Shown: positions 1-12,198 of the stretch, in pieces
Layout: each line of letters begins with the position of its first letter
Position numbering within the stretch: the stretch's first letter is position 1
Assembly: GCF_000208865.1 (NCBI RefSeq)
Contig: NC_018396.1
Location: forward strand, 1 to 64,000
Source of the DNA: Neospora caninum Liverpool
Lineage: Eukaryota; Apicomplexa; Conoidasida; Eucoccidiorida; Sarcocystidae
Length of the DNA stretch: 64,000 nt
Reading direction: 5' to 3'
Position numbers and translations under genes: made by a program
Notes under the pieces: generated by a model
Databases searched by the model: none
Told to the model about the DNA's origin: nothing
Seen by the model: only the letters and a program-made list of their open reading frames with translations

Positions 1-1582
1 TGCACCTCAGGCCTCAACCCCCCCTCAACACACCGTATGTGCCCCGCCCCCACAGCCGGCTCCGATGCCTCTGCCTGTTTGCCCTCAGGCTATGCGGAGG
101 TCGGCAGATTCGCTGATCACTTTGTGATAGATTTCGTTATCGCCTCCAAGCAGCCATATCGCGGTTCGTCATTACCACCATGCTCCGCATTACCTACCGC
201 CCTAGCCTGGACACATACAAGCCAAATGGGCGACCGAGGCCAACCGTTGAACGTCATCTGCAAATACCCGACTCCGCCTGAAAGGGTGAGACGTCCGTCT
301 CGCAGTGTTGCCATTGGCGTCTCATCTCGTTTCTCAACAGCCTACTGCTTCCCGCCACCAAACTTCCAGGGCGCTCCCTAAGATCCGACATCAACGCACA
401 TGACGTCTAGTGGGCATACCGTCACTCGATTCCACGTCTCCGTTGCTGCCCCCATGCTAACAGTCAGTTCCACCGACAGCCGGTCGAATGGAGGCGCCAC
501 GCCGCCGCTGACCCCAAGGCCAGACTCAACTCTTCCTATTTCATCTGTGCCACTCTCCCGCCCCTTACGGAACCCCGAGCAGTTCCCCTGCACAGGCAAT
601 CTCGCAAGCCATCGCCGCTTCCCGTCCTGAGGGCAATGGACTGCTGTTGTTGGACCTCCTTCCTCCGGTGTCGATCCTCAATCCGGCTGCCTTGGCGACG
701 ACACGCACACGATTCAACCCCCCCCCCTCCCCCCAAAATGCACGCACCGCCCCGTGCCACATTCCACAAACCGGCTTTTTTCATCATCTGCCTACCTCCT
801 GTGGATGACGACCACAACTCGCCAAATGCGTCAAGCCTGGTACTCGCAGCAAACCGTGCCCTGCACAAACCCTACCTGTGCGCGGCGACCCGTCCCGCAC
901 TACCCCTGCAACTCACAAACACCATCCTCCGGCAGCCCGATGCCACTGAGCCGACACGAGAGCCGAAGAGTCAACCAGACACCACGTCTGCCCTCGGGAT
1001 CATCCAAATCCACACGGACACGGCTTTCCTCATGGCGCACTCACGTCCCTCAGAACGGGGGCTCTGGCTTCTTGTTTCGTGCACCCACATGCCACTCGCA
1101 TTCCACACGTGGCCAGCATATCCTGCAGTACTCCGAATCACCGCCGAGGTGTGGTGTAACAGGGGGGGCGACAGTCAATGACGCAGTTGGTGCGAATGGA
1201 CTGCGCCGCCGGCACGCCTTGAGGCAGTCGCCGGGGTACGAAGGTGTACGCGTTGTGCTCCACAACATAATCCGATGGTCCACCTGCAACGATGTGACAG
1301 CAATGGCGGATGCAACCTCGCCGTTCGTGCACATCGAAGGCGACGTGTACACAGTTGTGCAGACCCAGTGTTCTGCTACATGACGAAAGTGATGTCTGAC
1401 GCCACTCACGACGCACGGGGGCACTGCATGTACGCAAGGGCGTCCACCAGCTCCGCTGTCCCTCCTGCTCACAGTTCCAGGCAGACTACACCCAGCACAC
1501 AACTAGTCAAGCGACCCGATGTACTACCAGGTCTAGCCGCCGATTCCTTCCACCCGAAGCATACCTCACACCGACTATAACC
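1..1582. repeat. Satellite unit A, copy 1
   Basis: This is the first copy of a repeat of about 1,583 bp. The opening bases recur at about 1,583 with only scattered substitutions, and again, more diverged, at 15,657 and 17,266. The unit carries a C-tract at about 718-735, a paired GAGACG/CGTCTC motif at 287-324, and long stretches open in several frames on both strands. Those frames change by many amino-acid replacements between copies, so I read the unit as non-coding satellite DNA. The left edge is simply the start of the window, so the true unit boundary is unknown. Confidence 0.85.
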
Positions 1583-2826
1583 TGCAACCTCAGGCCTCAA
1601 CCCCCCCTCAACACACCGTATGTGCCCCGCCCCCACAGCCGGCTCCGACACCTCTGCCTGTTTGCCCTCAGCCTATGCGGAGGTCGGCAGGTTCGCTGAT
1701 CACTTTGTGATAGTTTTCGTTATCGCCTCCAAGCAGCCGTATAGCGGTTCGTCATCAACACCATGCCTCGCATTACTTACCGCCTTAGCCTGGACACATA
1801 CAAGCCAAATGGGCGACCGAGGCCAACCGTTGAACGTCATCTGCAAATACCCGACTCCGCCTGAAAGGGTGAGACGTCCGTCTCGCAGTGTTGCCATTGG
1901 CGTCTCATCTCGTTTCTCAACAGCCTACTGCTTCCCGCCACCAAACTTCCAGGGCGCTCCCTAAGATCCGACATCAATGCACATGACGTCTAGTGGGCAT
2001 ACCGTCACCCGATTCCACGTCTCCGCTGCTGCCCCCATGCTAACAGTCAGTTCCACCGACAGCCCGTCGAATGGAGGCGCCACGCCGCCGCTGACCCCAA
2101 GGCCAGACTCAACCCTTCCTATTTCATCTGTGCCACTCTCCCGCCCCTTACGGAACCACTCGGCGTAGTTCCCCTGCACAGGCAATCTCACAAGCCATCG
2201 CCGCTTCCCCGTCCTGAGGGCAACGAACTGCTGTTGTTGGACCTCCTTCCTCCCGTGTCGATCCTCAATCCGGCTGCCTTGGCGACGACACTCACACAAT
2301 TCAACCCCCCCCCCTCCCCCCAAAATGCACGCACCGCCCCGTGCCACATTCCACAAACCGGCTTTTTTCATCATCTGCCTACCTCCTGTGGATGACGACC
2401 ACAACTCGCCAAATGCGTCAAGCCTGGATCTCGCAGCCAAGCGTGCCCTGCACAAACCCTACCTGTGCGCGGCGACCCGTCCCGCACTACCCCTGCAACT
2501 CACAAACACCATCCACCGGCAGCCCGATGCCACTGAGCCGACACGAAAGCCGAAGAGTCAACCAGACACCACGTCTGCCCTCGGGATCATCCAAATCCAC
2601 ACGGACACGGCTTTCCTCATGGCGCACTCACGTCCCTCAGAACGGGGGCTCTGGCTTCTTGTTTCGTGCACCCACATGCCACTCGCATTCCACACGTGGC
2701 CAGCATATCCTGCAGTACACCGAATCACCGCCGAGGTGTGGTGCAACAGGGAAGGCGACAGTCAATGACGCAGTTGGTGCGAATGGACTGCGCCGCCGGC
2801 ACGCCTTGAGGCAGTCGCCGGGGTGG
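1583..2826. repeat. Satellite unit A, copy 2 (3' part diverges)
   Basis: This is a head-to-tail copy of the preceding unit, nearly identical to it from the first base until about 2,826. After that point only weak homology to the end of unit A is visible, for example around 2,870-3,070 against 1,280-1,470. The direct offset to copy 1 is 1,583 bp. Confidence 0.85.
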
Positions 2827-3960
2827 GAAGACGTGTGCCCTGCTGAGAGAAATACTCTACTTTATGGTGCAGATGTAGCGATGACAGCAAAAGTGGTGGC
2901 AGCCTCGGCGCTCGTGTCCAGCGAAAGTGGTGTGTATTATAGTTGGGCAGACCCGCATTTTTTCTACCTGACGCAAATGATCTGTGATGCCACACGCTAA
3001 GCGGAGACGTGCGGGGGGACGGCTCGCGTGTCCAGCAGTGCGGCCGTCTCTCTTGCTCACTGCTCTAGTCTGAATATTTGCCGCACGCAACTATCTAAGC
3101 GCCCTCGTATATGCCCAGTTTAATTACGCGCCTCAGACAACTACCCTAGGAAACCCGTAAGTGCCGACTCTGATTATCCGCTTCAACTGGAACTCTAGCT
3201 CGAGCCCACGGTGTCCAGCCACCTCTAAAGTGAATGTACCGTCAGCGCGCCGTCCTCCATAACCAAGTCCCTAAGCCCTTGCATCACTTTGATGAACGTG
3301 CTGACACACCTCTAGAGTCGTTGGTCTCATTTTCATACCGTTCGTCAGCTCTCCCAAGCAAAAAGCTCGCATTCCATCTCTAACCACAAACTGATGTCTA
3401 CCTACCAATGGACGCTGAACAAGGCAGAAACAGCCCCTAAGCCGCGCCTACGATGTTAACACTCAAATCTGTCTGAACCGGTGATACACTGGTCTCGCAC
3501 TGGTCGCGTTAGAATGCCATCTCCTCGCACAACAGTCTGCTGCTCCCCACAACCAATTCACATGTGCCCCGTGAAGACCGACGTCGATGCACACGCTCTC
3601 GACTGTGCGTACAATCTCCCAATCCCACATCTCTGCCGTTCTCATGCTAACATCCCGGCCATCGCAAAAGGCCGCCGACTGCTTATACCAAATCGCAATC
3701 CACCCAAAGACCAGATTCAACCCTTCCAATCTTTGTGACACCGTTCCAGCCTCTAATGAATCCCGCGCAGAAACCGTGCACAGGCGCTCTCACGAGCCAT
3801 CGCCCCTTCCTATCGAGAGCAACGAACTGTTGCCGTCGGTCTTCCGTCTTTCGGTGTCGTTCGTCAAACCGGATGTCGTGTCGTGGAGAGACAACTGATT
3901 CACCCTCCCTCTGAAAACGCTGTCCCACCCTAAATTTCACAGACCCTTCGACGGCTGCTT
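2827..3960. repeat. Old, diverged A-type satellite unit
   Basis: This stretch has no gene. It reads as a decayed A-type unit. Positions 2,870-3,070 align loosely with the end of unit A, and 3,480-3,860 share with A the sequence of short landmarks: a 'catgctaacat' block, a 'tcgcaaa' block, a 'cagattcaaccctt' block and a closing block like 'gagccatcgcc'. Divergence is far greater than between the young copies, which suggests an older layer of the same satellite. Confidence 0.5.
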
Positions 3961-4029
3961 ACAGACTGCGAACCAAGACCGCATTCGCCAATCGTGACGT
4001 GTCTGGAAACGTCAGCGGTCACCCGCCTC

Positions 4030-4247
4030 ACCCAGTCGTGTTCTCCAAGAAACCGGCTATTCTCTCGAAGGCCTGTCCCACATTAGCGCCGCAGTGCACC
4101 GGTGACCGTCACGAGGTGCTTGGAAATGAGACGCAATATTGCTCATCCGCGGAATACCGGGACCCCTACAAACGTATGACGAAAAACAAATCAACGAAGA
4201 CCCGGACACAAAAAAGACCTTTTTTGAAAAACAGGGGGACTTATGAG
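4030..4247. repeat. Satellite connector module D, copy 1
   Basis: A segment of about 215 bp beginning at the 'gtgttctccaagaaaccgg' landmark precedes the B array. It recurs nearly unchanged at 11,985-12,198 and, with a different A-rich tail, at 20,962-21,198. In the first two copies the A-rich part holds a perfect inverted repeat (CAAAAAAG at 4,209-4,216 and CTTTTTTG at 4,219-4,226). In every case it leads directly into the start of a B unit. Confidence 0.75.
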
Positions 4248-5880
4248 TATCGATTGCTCTGCGAGGACAAGGTTCGTCTGGTCGTGCTGTACGAACGGAC
4301 GTGTTACAACGCGCTACCCTACTATTCTCGACTCGGGCGGACGATACGCTACATGACGTGTAGCTGCTACCGACGTCCTCGATCAAACACAAGACCCGGA
4401 CCGTCATACGACATGGTTGCTGTTTCCCTACCCCGCATCCCAATGACCGGTACGGAAACTCGAGCGACGGGTCCGTAGTTTCACCCAGGGACGAAAAAAG
4501 CGGTGGCCTTTTCACCGTGCTTGGGATCTGAACGTCTTGCTGAAGAATCTCGTCCCCCGTCACGCCGGCCGCCCATCCACATCCTCTTCAAACGGTCCGA
4601 CCCCAAATACGCTGCCTGCGCCCCGACCTCCGCCGCTGGTTCGAGCGCCTCGCCTCACAGTACTCAACGCACTCATATATCGGCACAGTCGCTGGTCCCA
4701 CCCGCACACAGTTCGCCACCGGTCCCCCCCACCAATGGCCTCTCATTCCTTTTTCAACAGCAACCCCCCAATCACTTACTGTGTCACCCTGAATCGGAAC
4801 AAGACAACCGCGGGTAAAAGCCAGGCTGCTCATCCACCCAGGTGCTTCAAAACACCGACAGCGAACAAGCAGTCACGCCCCAGCTGGTGTCGCGGCGACA
4901 TGTCGTCTCCCCAGCAGACTAGTGGTTCTCGCGACCACTTCCAATGCTCCCCATGAGGCCCTGCATCGACGCACACGCTCTCGAACGCGCACATATCATC
5001 CACCTCGACACCCCCGCCACTCCCTTCATGCTAACATCCCGTCTCTCGCAAAGCCGGTCGACTACACATGCCACACCACTCTCCCACCCATGCCCATACT
5101 CACCCCTTCCTATCGCTGTGGCATTGCCGCCCCCCATCAGTTGCCCGGGAGACTCCCTTGCAGAGACGTTCTAATTAATGAGCTGTCGTCCCTTCCTATA
5201 AAACGCGGCGACCAGCTGCTACCGTCCGTTTGCGGTCCGGTGTCACCGCCGCACCTGCTGGCGCAGAGGGTAGACACTTCCGATTCATTCACTCTCGGAT
5301 CAACGTTCGTGCACCATCGATTCCAGCATCGACATGACTAGTTGCCTACAGCCTATTGGGGACACCGAATAGCGTCACGCATGTCGTACTAAGACGTGGG
5401 TTGTGGCAGCGGCGAACAGACTCGGGGCTTGCTGATAGGGAGCCGTGAGGCGTTGGCGAGCCACGTGAGAGTTATAACCGCAAGAGCGTGTGCCAACGCA
5501 GCGACTACGCCTAAGCCGTTCCTGCCCACGATCAACACGAAGACACATTGTTGCGACTCAGCTGCCTCTCATTACTGATGTTCCATTAGTGAGAGAACAC
5601 CCGACAACACCTGGCAAAAAACAGATGTCGGGACACCGGCGCGCCTGATTGACACACCGAAGTAACTGCTTTTCTCCAACCATCCACCTGACTCCACCCT
5701 CATCGACGCCCTCCCATCGATGACAGCCACGCTGCACGTTGCACTCCGGCCCAGACGCAACCCCGCTCCTACTACCGGCACCAAAACAAAAACGCATGAG
5801 CGATCTGAAAGACTAACGAAAGGCGGGACAGAACGAAGACCTCAAGAGCCATTTGAGGCCCACTTCCAAAGATCACTGGG
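4248..5880. repeat. Satellite unit B, copy 1 (1,633 bp)
   Basis: This is the first of four tandem copies of a 1,633 bp unit that begins at the landmark 'tatcgattgctctgcgagg'. It differs from copies 2-4 by only occasional single-base changes. It contains the shared satellite module around 4,960-5,200 and a TATA-like stretch 'cctataaaacg' near 5,200. I see no gene in it: the frames that look open exist on both strands at once, with no sign of codon-level constraint. Confidence 0.92.
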
Positions 5881-7513
5881 TATCGATTGCTCTGCGAGGA
5901 CAAGGTTCGTCTGGTCGTGCTGTACGAACGGACGTGTTACAACGCGCTACCCTACTATTCTCGACTCGGGCGGGCAATACGCTACATGACGTGTAGCTGC
6001 TATCGACGTCCTCGATCAAACACAAGACCCGGACCGTCATACGACATGGTTGCTGTTTCCCTACCCCGCATCCCAATGACCGGTACGGAAACTCGAGCGA
6101 CGGGTCCGTAGTTTCACCCAGGGACGAAAAAAGCGGTGGCCTTTTCACCGTGCTTGGGATCTGAACGTCTTGCTGAAGAATCTCGTCCCCCGTCACGCCG
6201 GCCGCCCATCCACATCCTCTTCAAACGGTCCGACCCCAAATACGCTGCCTGCGCCCCGACCTCCGCCGCTGGTTCGAGCGCCTCGCCTCACAGTACTCAA
6301 CGCACTCATATATCGGCACCGTCGCTGGTCCCACCCGCACACAGTTCGCCACCGGTCCCCCCCACCAATGGCCTCTCATTCCTTTTTCAACAGCAACCCC
6401 CCAATCACTTACTGTGTCACCCTGAATCGGAACAAGACAACGGCGGGTAAAAGCCAGGCTGCTCATCCACCCAGGTGCTTCAAAACACCGACAGCGAACA
6501 AGCAGTCACGCCCCAGCTGGTGTCGCGGCGACATGTCGTCTCCCCAGCAGACTAGTGGTTCTCGCGACCACTTCCAATGCTCCCCATGCGGCCCTGCATC
6601 GACGCACACGCTCTCGAACGCGCACATATCATCCACCTCGACACCCCCGCCACTCCCTTCATGCTAACATCCCGTCTCTCGCAAAGCCGGTCGACTACAC
6701 ATGCCACACCACTCTCCCACCCATGCCCATACTCACCCCTTCCTATCGCTGTGGCATTGCCGCCCCCCATCAGTTGCCCGGGAGACTCCCTTGCAGAGAC
6801 GTTCTAATTAATGAGCTGTCGTCCCTTCCTATAAAACGCGGCGACCAGCTGCTACCGTCCGTTTGCGGTCCGGTGTCACCGCCGCACCTGCTGGCGCAGA
6901 GGGTAGACACTTCCGATTCATTCACTCTCGAATCAACGTTCGTGCACCATCGATTCCAGCATCGACATGACCAGTTGCCTACAGCCTATTGGGGACACCG
7001 AATAGCGTCACGCATGTCGTACTAAGACGTGGGTTGTGGCAGCGGCGAACAGACTCGGGGCTTGCTGATAGGGAGCCGTGAGGCGTTGGCGAGCCACGTG
7101 AGAGTTATAACCGCAAGAGCGTGTGCCAACGCAGCGACTACGCCTAATCCGTTCCTGCCCACGATCAACACGAAGACACATTGTTGCGACTCAGCTGCCT
7201 CTCATTACTGATGTTCCATTAGTGAGAGAACACCCGACAACACCTGGCAAAAAACAGATGTCGGGACACCGGCGCGCCTGATTGACACACCGAAGTAACT
7301 GCTTTTCTCCAACCATCCACCTGACTCCACCCTCATCGACGCCCTCCCATCGATGACAGCCACGCTGCACGTTGCACTCCGGCCCAGACGCAACCCCGCT
7401 CCTACTACCGGCACCAAAACAAAAACGCATGAGCGATCTGAAAGACTAACGAAAGGCGGGACAGAACGAAGACCTCAAGAGCCATTTGAGGCCCACTTCC
7501 AAAGATCACTGGG
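5881..7513. repeat. Satellite unit B, copy 2 (1,633 bp)
   Basis: This is an exact-length tandem copy of the preceding unit with very high identity. Differences visible by eye are single bases, such as the change in 'ggcacagtcg' to 'ggcaccgtcg' near 6,318. Confidence 0.93.
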
Positions 7514-9146
7514 TATCGACTGCTCTGCGAGGACAAGGTTCGTCTGGTCGTGCTGTACGAACGGACGTGTTACAACGCGCTACCCTACTATTCTCGACTC
7601 GGGCGGGCAATACGCTACATGACGTGTAGCTGCTATCGACGTCCTCGATCAAACACAAGACCCGGACCGTCATACGACATGGTTGCTGTTTCCCTACCCC
7701 GCATCCCAATGACCGGTACGGAAACTCGAGCGACAGGTCCGTAGTTTCACCCAGGGACGAAAAAAGCGGTGGCCTTTTCACCGTGCTTGGGATCTGAACG
7801 TCTTGCTGAAGAATCTCGTCCCCCGTCACGCCGGCCGCCCATCCACATCCTCTTCAAACGGTCCGACCCCAAATACGCTGCCTGCGCCCCGACCTCCGCC
7901 GCTGGTTCGAGCGCCTCGCCTCACAGTACTCAACGCACTCATATATCGGCACAGTCGCTGGTCCCACCCGCACACAGTTCGCCACCGGTCCCCCCCACCA
8001 ATGGCCTCTCATTCCTTTTTCAACAGCAACCCCCCAATCACTTACTGTGTCACCCTGAATCGGAACAAGACAACGGCGGGTAAAAGCCAGGCTGCTCATC
8101 CACCCAGGTGCTTCAAAACACCGACAGCGAACAAGCAGTCACGCCCCAGCTGGTGTCGCGGCGACATGTCGTCTCCCCAGCAGACTAGTGGTTCTCGCGA
8201 CCACTTCCAGTGCTCCCCATGAGGCCCTGCATCGACGCACACGCTCTCGAACGCGCACATATCATCCACCTCGACACCCCCGCCACTCCCTTCATGCTAA
8301 CATCCCGTCTCTCGCAAAGCCGGTCGACTACACATGCCACACCACTCTCCCACCCATGCCCATACTCACCCCTTCCTATCGCTGTGGCATTGCCGCCCCC
8401 CATCAGTTGCCCGGGAGACTCCCTTGCAGAGACGTTCTAATTAATGAGCTGTCGTCCCTTCCTATAAAACGCGGCGACCAGCTGCTACCGTCCGTTTGCG
8501 GTCCGGTGTCACCGCCGCACCTGCTGGCGCAGAGGGTAGACACTTCCGATTCATTCACTCTCGAATCAACGTTCGTGCACCATCGATTCCAGCATCGACA
8601 TGACCAGTTACCTACAGCCTATTGGGGACACCGAATAGCGTCACGCATGTCGTACTAAGACGTGGGTTGTGGCAGCGGCGAACAGACTCGGGGCTTGCTG
8701 ATAGGGAGCCGTGAGGCGTTGGCGAGCCACGTGAGATTTATAACCGCAAGAGCGTGTGCCAACGCAGCGACTACGCCTAATCCGTTCCTGCCCACGATCA
8801 ACACGAAGACACATTGTTGCGACTCAGCTGCCTCTCATCACTGATGTTCCATTAGTGAGAGAACACCCGACAACACCTGGCAAAAAACAGATGTCGGGAC
8901 ACCGGCGCGCCTGATTCACACACCGAAGTAACTGCTTTTCTCCAACCATCCACCTGACTCCACCCTCAGCGACGCCCTCCCATCGATGACAGCCACGCTG
9001 CACGTTGCACTCCGGCCCAGACGCAACCCCGCTCCTACTACCGGCACCAAAACAAAAACGCATGAGCGATCTGAAAGACTAAAGAAAGGCGGGACAGAAC
9101 GACGACCTCAAGAGCCATTTGAGGCCCACTTCCAAAGATCACTGGG
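7514..9146. repeat. Satellite unit B, copy 3 (1,633 bp)
   Basis: This is the third tandem copy, again exactly 1,633 bp. The first line differs from copy 2 by one base (tatcgac for tatcgat). The sharing of rare variants among neighbouring copies suggests recent unequal exchange. Confidence 0.93.
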
Positions 9147-10771
9147 TATCGATTGCTCTGCGAGGACAAGGTTCGTCTGGTCGTGCTGTACGAACGGACG
9201 TGTTACAACGCGCTACCCTACTATTCTCGACTCGGGCGGGCAATACGCTACATGACGTGTAGCTGCCGTCGACGTCCTCGGTCAAACACAAGATCCGGAC
9301 CGTCATACGACATGGTTGCTGTTTCCCTACCCCGCATCCCAATGACCGGTACGGAAACTCGAGCGACGGGTCCGTAGTTTCACCCAGGGACGAAAAAAGC
9401 GGTGGCCTTTTCACCGTGCTTGGGATCTGAACGTCTTGCTGAAGAATCTCGTCCCCCGTCACGCCGGCCGCCCATCCACATCCTCTTCAAACGGTCCGAC
9501 CCCAAATACGCTGCCTGCGCCCCGACCTCCGCCGCTGGTTCGAGCGCCTCGCCTCACAGTACTCAACGCACTCATATATCGGCACAGTCGCTGGTCCCAC
9601 CCGCACACAGTTCGCCACCGGTCCCCCCCACCAATGGCCTCTCATTCCTTTTTCAACAGCAACCCCCCAATCACTTACTGTGTCACCCTGAATCGGAACA
9701 AGACAACGGCGGGTAAAAGCCAGGCTGCTCATCCACCCAGGTGCTTCAAAACACCGACAGCGAACAAGCAGTCACGCCCCAGCTGGTGTCGCGGCGACAT
9801 GTCGTCTCCCCAGCAGACTAGTGGTTCTCGCGACCACTTCCAATGCTCCCCATGAGGCCCTGCATCGACGCACACGCTCTCGAACGCGCACATATCATCC
9901 ACCTCGACACCCCCGCCACTCCCTTCATGCTAACATCCCGTCTCTCGCAAAGCCGGTCGACTACACATGCCACACCACTCTCCCACCCATGCCCATACTC
10001 ACCCCTTCCTATCGCTGTGGCATTGCCGCCCCCCATCAGTTGCCCGGGAGACTCCCTTGCAGAGACGTTCTAATTAATGAGCTGTCGTCCCTTCCTATAA
10101 AACGCGGCGACCAGCTGCTACCGTCCGTTTGCGGTCCGGTGTCACCGCCGCACCTGCTGGCGCAGAGGGTAGACACTTCCGATTCATTCACTCTCGGATC
10201 AACGTTCGTGCACCATCGATTCCAGCATCGACATGACCAGTTGCCTACAGCCTATTGGGGACACCGAATAGCTTCACGCATGTCGTACTAAGACGTGGGT
10301 TGTGGCAGCGACGAACAGACTCGGGGCTTGCTGATAGGGAGCCGTGAGGCGTTGGCGAGCCACGTGAGATTTATAACCGCAAGAGCGTGTGCCAACGCAG
10401 CGACTACGCCTAAGCCGTTCCTGTCCACGATCAACACGAAGACACATCGTTGCGACTCAGCTGCCTCTCATCACTGATGTTCCATTAGTGAGAGAACACC
10501 CGACAACACCTGGCAAAAAACAGATGTCGGGACACCGGCGCGCCTGATTGACCCACCGAAGTAACTGCTTTTCTCCCCCTGACTCCAACCTCCTCGACGC
10601 CCTCCCATCGATGACAGCCACGCTGCACGTTGCACTCCGGCCCAGACGCAACCCCGCTCCTACTACCGGCACCAAAACAAAAACGCATGAGCGATCTGAA
10701 AGACTAACGAAAGGCGGGACAGAACGAAGACCTCAAGAGCCATTTGAGGCCCACTTCCAAAGATCACTGGG
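9147..10771. repeat. Satellite unit B, copy 4 (1,625 bp)
   Basis: This is the fourth tandem copy, shortened to 1,625 bp by a small deletion near 10,575, where the text between 'ttttctcc' and 'ctgactcca' is missing 8 bases. After 10,771 a further B start runs to about 10,915 before the sequence switches to module C. Confidence 0.92.
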
Positions 10772-11984
10772 TATCGATTGCTCTGCGAGGACAAGGTTCG
10801 TCTGGTCGTGCTGTACGAACGGACGTGTTACAACGCGCTACCCTACTATTCTCGACTCGGGCGGGCAATACGCTACATGACGTGTAGCTGCCGTCGACGT
10901 CCTCGGTCAAACACAAGACCCCACCCAATACACGACGTCCCCGCATTAGTCCTAACCTGCTCTCTCAAAAGGGTCCACGGAATCGTGCCTGAAGTGGACC
11001 TACGTGCAGCCGCTGACGACATCAGTCCTGGCCTCTCAGCAGACGTGGCACGAGACTCTGCGATGAATCACCGTCTGACGAAAACCGCGGTGGCCTTATC
11101 GGAACTTTTGATTCGACGGCGTTGTTGATGTCGCCCGTCCGCCTTGTATCCGCCCTGCTCCTGCATCCAAAAAAGAAAATATGGGTCCAGCGCCCCCCGA
11201 CGTGAACAGCGTGCTCCCATGCCTACCTCTCACAGTTATCATCCCACTCACATGCCTCCCGACTCGATAGTCCTACTCGCATCCAGCTCGCCAACTATCC
11301 CAAGCAATGCTCTTGCATGCACTCGTCAACACACAATTCATGATTGCATACTTCCAGAGCCTGAGCACCAAAAACCATCCAAGCGGCAGCGGCCTGGATG
11401 CTACTCACCAAGGTCCGTCCCAACCGGTGGGGAGCCGGTCACACCGAACTGGCGTCGAAGTACCGCCTCGTGGCTCTCTGGAATACTCCTTCCACAGACA
11501 TATTCCAGACGCTCCGTATGACCTACCATCGGAGCCGATGACTGCGAATGGGCATCCTGTCTCTGGAGTCCACATATCTGCTGCTTCACTCACACTCACA
11601 CATTCTGTCCCTCCCAAACCCCGCCAGCTACTCATGCCTAATCGAATTCCACCCCACGACCAGACTCAACCCGTCTTACCCCCGTGCCACCCTCTCTCTC
11701 CCTGTAAGACACCCGTGCAGTTCCCTCCAACAGACAACTCGCGAGCTATCGCCTCGTCGCACCACCGGCGACGAACAGCTGCTGGCGTCCTGTGTTTTCC
11801 GGTCTCATCCGTGGCTCGTAATGTCGTGGCCGGGAGCAGCCCCGGGTTAACCGTACGCACGTCAAACATCGTCCCGTCCAAAAATCAACAAATCCTCCAG
11901 CGATGGCTTACACTCTGGGATTCCCGATCACATTCCCCAGTCGCGCCGAGTATGGGAGCATATGATATCACCCCCCTCACGGCC
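10772..11984. repeat. B start plus satellite module C, copy 1
   Basis: About 145 bases of B begin here and then break into a different module at about 10,915. Module C recurs in pieces: 11,222-11,984 matches 20,199-20,961 almost base for base at an offset of 8,977. Parts also match 14,240-14,590 and 21,683-22,020. It is non-coding by the same criteria as A and B. Confidence 0.8.
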
Positions 11985-12198
11985 AACCGTGTTCTCCAAG
12001 AAACCGGCTATTCTCTCGAAGGCCTGTCCCACATTAGCGCCGCAATGCACCGGTGACCGTCACGAGGTGCTTGGAAATGAGACGCAATATTGCTCATCCG
12101 CGGAATACCGGGAACCCTACAAACGTATGACGAAAAACAAATCAACGAAGACCCGGACACAAAAAAGACCTTTTTTGAAAAACAGGGGGACCTATGAG
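11985..12198. repeat. Satellite connector module D, copy 2
   Basis: This is a near-identical copy of 4,030-4,247, including the A-rich inverted repeat, and it again joins directly onto a B unit. Confidence 0.8.

Noticed and set aside
37..381. A 114-codon frame repeated in A copies 1, 2 and 5
   Set aside because: It persists because the DNA is repeated. The copies differ by many amino-acid replacements, and an overlapping frame on the other strand is equally open, so there is no sign of selection on a protein.
4503..4956. Overlapping frames of 104-139 codons present in every B unit
   Set aside because: They occur on both strands and in two + frames at once, with Pro/Ser/Thr/His-rich products dictated by C-rich DNA. 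There is no domain and no splice structure.
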